Source: Heteroscillospira sp050252415 (GTDB lineage: Bacteria > Bacillota > Clostridia > Oscillospirales > Oscillospiraceae). Taken from it: a DNA stretch of 8,204 nucleotides. Each line of letters opens with the position of its first letter. Within the stretch, counting starts at the first letter, position 1. Below the pieces are notes generated by a model that was not told the DNA's origin, ran no database searches, and was given only the letters and a program-made list of their open reading frames with translations. Made by a program: the position numbers and the translations under genes. Positions 6,902 to 8,204 of the stretch are shown one piece after another. The stretch lies in NCBI GenBank assembly GCA_050252415.1, contig JBFWKZ010000108.1:1-8204 (forward strand). The letters run 5' to 3'.

Positions 6902-7879
6902 ATGAGCTACAAAATATTAATTCCTCAATATGTCCCTGAGGACAGCATACACCGTCTGTACGAGTTGGGCTGTGAAGTCATCACAGACGGGGGCTGCAGC
7001 CGCGAGGAGCTTATCGCCTCAGCGGACGACTGCGATGCCATAATCGCAAGGACGGCGCCTTATACCCGAGAGGTTCTTGAGGCGGCAAAAAAGTTGAAGA
7101 TCATCGCCCGCTATGGCGTGGGCGTCGATAATATTGACCTGAAGGCGGCGGCGGAATTGGGAATCTGGGTATCCAATACCCCGTTTTCAAATCTCATCTC
7201 CGTTGCGGAGCATACCGTTGGAATGCTCTTAGCACTGGCAAAAAATTTTTGTATTACCGACCTCGAACTGCGGCAGGGTAATTTTGCCATAAGGAATAGC
7301 GTTACCGGCTCTGATCTTGAAGGAAAAACCATCGGCCTTATCGGTATGGGCAGAATCGGTACAATGGTGGCAAAAAAATGTCTCTATGGGCTGGACATGA
7401 AGGTGATCGCCTATGATCCCTTCCTGCCCCCAGACAAAGTGCCGGCGGGGGTTGAACTGTTATCCGACTGGGACTATGTGTTCAAAAGTGCCGATGTTAT
7501 ATCCATGCACCTTCCGCTGAATGATTCCACCCGCGGTATTGTGGGTGCGAAGGAATTTTCTATGATGAAAAAGAGCGCCTACTTTATAAACTGCGCCAGA
7601 GGCGGAGTCGTCAATGAGGCGGAACTGGTCAAGGCGCTGAAAACCGGCGAGATTGCCGCCGCCGGGCTTGATGTCTATGAACACGAAAATCCCGGGAAAG
7701 AGAACCCGCTCTATAGGCTGAAAAACACCCTGCTGACCCCCCATACCGCCTCATTTACGCATGAGGCCTACTACAGGCTTGGGGTCGACGCCGTAAAATG
7801 CGTTGAAAATGTACTGTTTAAAGGCGAAAAGCCGGTCTGGCCGGTAAATGAACCCAAACATCCCCGGGCAGCAGGCTGA
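6902..7879 (+). CDS. D-isomer-specific 2-hydroxyacid dehydrogenase (PGDH/SlcC-like)
   Basis: 325 residues; catalyses reversible NAD(P)-linked oxidation of a 2-hydroxy acid to a 2-oxo acid. IARYGVGVDNID (68-79) marks the substrate-domain hinge. The Rossmann motif GLIGMGRIG is at 145-153, and Asp172 at the end of the next strand (AYDPF) favours NAD over NADP. Catalytic residues by family alignment: Arg233 in NCARGG, Glu262 in DVYEHEN, His281 in LTPHTAS. There is no C-terminal ACT or ASB domain, so a feedback-regulated serine-biosynthetic PGDH is unlikely; the operon context favours a catabolic role. (S)-sulfolactate dehydrogenase SlcC belongs to this broad family, as do lactate and glyoxylate reductases. 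It begins 19 bases after the large lyase subunit. The ribosome site is weak (GTGAGTG-like), suggesting lower expression or coupling. Last gene before the terminator. Confidence 0.92.
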   Translation: MSYKILIPQYVPEDSIHRLYELGCEVITDGGCSREELIASADDCDAIIARTAPYTREVLEAAKKLKIIARYGVGVDNIDLKAAAELGIWVSNTPFSNLISVAEHTVGMLLALAKNFCITDLELRQGNFAIRNSVTGSDLEGKTIGLIGMGRIGTMVAKKCLYGLDMKVIAYDPFLPPDKVPAGVELLSDWDYVFKSADVISMHLPLNDSTRGIVGAKEFSMMKKSAYFINCARGGVVNEAELVKALKTGEIAAAGLDVYEHENPGKENPLYRLKNTLLTPHTASFTHEAYYRLGVDAVKCVENVLFKGEKPVWPVNEPKHPRAAG

Positions 7880-7886
7880 ATCATCG

Positions 7887-7923
7887 AACCCCGGCGCAGC
7901 TTCATAGCGCGCCGGGGTTATTT
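7887..7923 (+). terminator. Intrinsic terminator ending the operon
   Basis: Perfect 11-bp GC-rich stem AACCCCGGCGC (7887-7897) with GCGCCGGGGTT (7909-7919), whose inner bases can extend it (GCT/AGC around a TCAT loop). It is followed by TTATTTGTTATATT. It lies 7 bases past the dehydrogenase stop, a classic Rho-independent terminator marking the operon end. Confidence 0.9.
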
Positions 7924-8204
7924 GTTATATTAATTTTGCAAATTGATAAAATCATAGAAAAAGACATGGTTTGCAGCCCTCTGGCAAAATGAAGCTGTGA
8001 GGCACCATTCTGAAAGGAGACAGCAAACCATATCCGTTAAATGGGGACATCGTCAAAAACGAGTTGAAAGAGTTCATTCGCAGCAGCGATGAGGAAACGC
8101 TCATCGGGTGGCTGGAGGCGGAGGCAAATCAACACTCACGAATGCTACCCAATATGGCTCAGAGGAAGCAAAGGCCATCACAGCGGCACTACCTATCGCT
8201 GGCC
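7924..8204. other. Tail with no confident gene; inverted repeat and possible broken coding fragment
   Basis: The stretch begins AT-rich and holds a perfect 9-bp inverted repeat, ATGGTTTGC (7966-7974) and GCAAACCAT (8023-8031), around 48 bases. AAAGGAG at 8013-8019 resembles a ribosome site but no ATG or GTG follows at a usable distance. A + frame is open from 8001 to the window end (68 codons after a TGA at 7998-8000), with a natural-looking part encoding NGDIVKNELKEFIRSSDEET. From about 8125 a different + frame (open 8093-8203) looks more protein-like (TNATQYGSEEAKAITAALP). That could be a frameshifted remnant, or chance. No family recognised. Confidence 0.35.

Noticed and set aside
6902..7879. 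Serine-biosynthetic 3-phosphoglycerate dehydrogenase (SerA)
   Set aside because: No ACT/ASB regulatory domain and the gene lies in a catabolic-type operon with a transporter and lyase.
7966..8031. Inverted repeat as insertion-sequence ends or an attC site
   Set aside because: Only 48 bases lie between the arms, with no transposase, no attC core motifs and no direct-repeat flanks.
1..8204. CRISPR array, tRNA or rRNA gene
   Set aside because: No regularly spaced repeats, cloverleaf structure or rRNA-like conserved segments were seen.

Overview
The window most resembles chromosomal DNA of an anaerobic Gram-positive bacterium of the Clostridia, possibly Oscillospiraceae-like. This is an inference. 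It rests on strong GGAGG-type ribosome binding sites, one TTG start, a lipoprotein-anchored solute-binding protein with a Ser/Thr/Glu-rich tether, a sigma-54 activator of the type clostridia use for catabolic operons, and intermediate GC coding sequence with AT-rich gaps. All recognisable genes lie on the + strand.

Layout: (1) 1-1012, the 3' part of a sigma-54 enhancer-binding activator, cut by the window start; (2) 1013-1322, a control region with a hairpin behind the activator, a short dyad-rich stretch, an AT-rich spacer, and a well-formed -24/-12 promoter (GG-N10-GC) at 1236-1252; (3) 1323-7879, one seven-gene operon: GalB-like PIG-L-fold metalloenzyme, tctC, tctB, tctA, a small SAF-domain subunit, a large UxaA-family subunit, and a D-isomer-specific 2-hydroxyacid dehydrogenase; (4) a strong intrinsic terminator at 7887-7923; (5) 7924-8204, a tail without a confident gene.

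The operon looks self-contained, running from a sigma-54 promoter to an intrinsic terminator with its activator next door. The proposed logic is as follows. A periplasm-type lipoprotein (TctC) captures a small carboxylate and TctA/TctB import it. A two-subunit SAF/UxaA lyase removes water, or another beta leaving group such as sulfite, from a 2-hydroxy acid. An NAD-type 2-hydroxyacid dehydrogenase interconverts a hydroxy acid and an oxo acid. The GalB-like protein probably hydrates an unsaturated oxo acid or a related intermediate. The substrate cannot be read from the sequence. Split UxaA-type lyase, 2-hydroxyacid dehydrogenase and TTT transporter recall the (R)-sulfolactate sulfo-lyase (SuyAB)/SlcC/TTT clusters. 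The GalB-like gene instead points to polycarboxylates of the 4-oxalomesaconate type. No aldolase, kinase or sulfite-handling gene is present. The combination, not any single gene, is the most interesting point.
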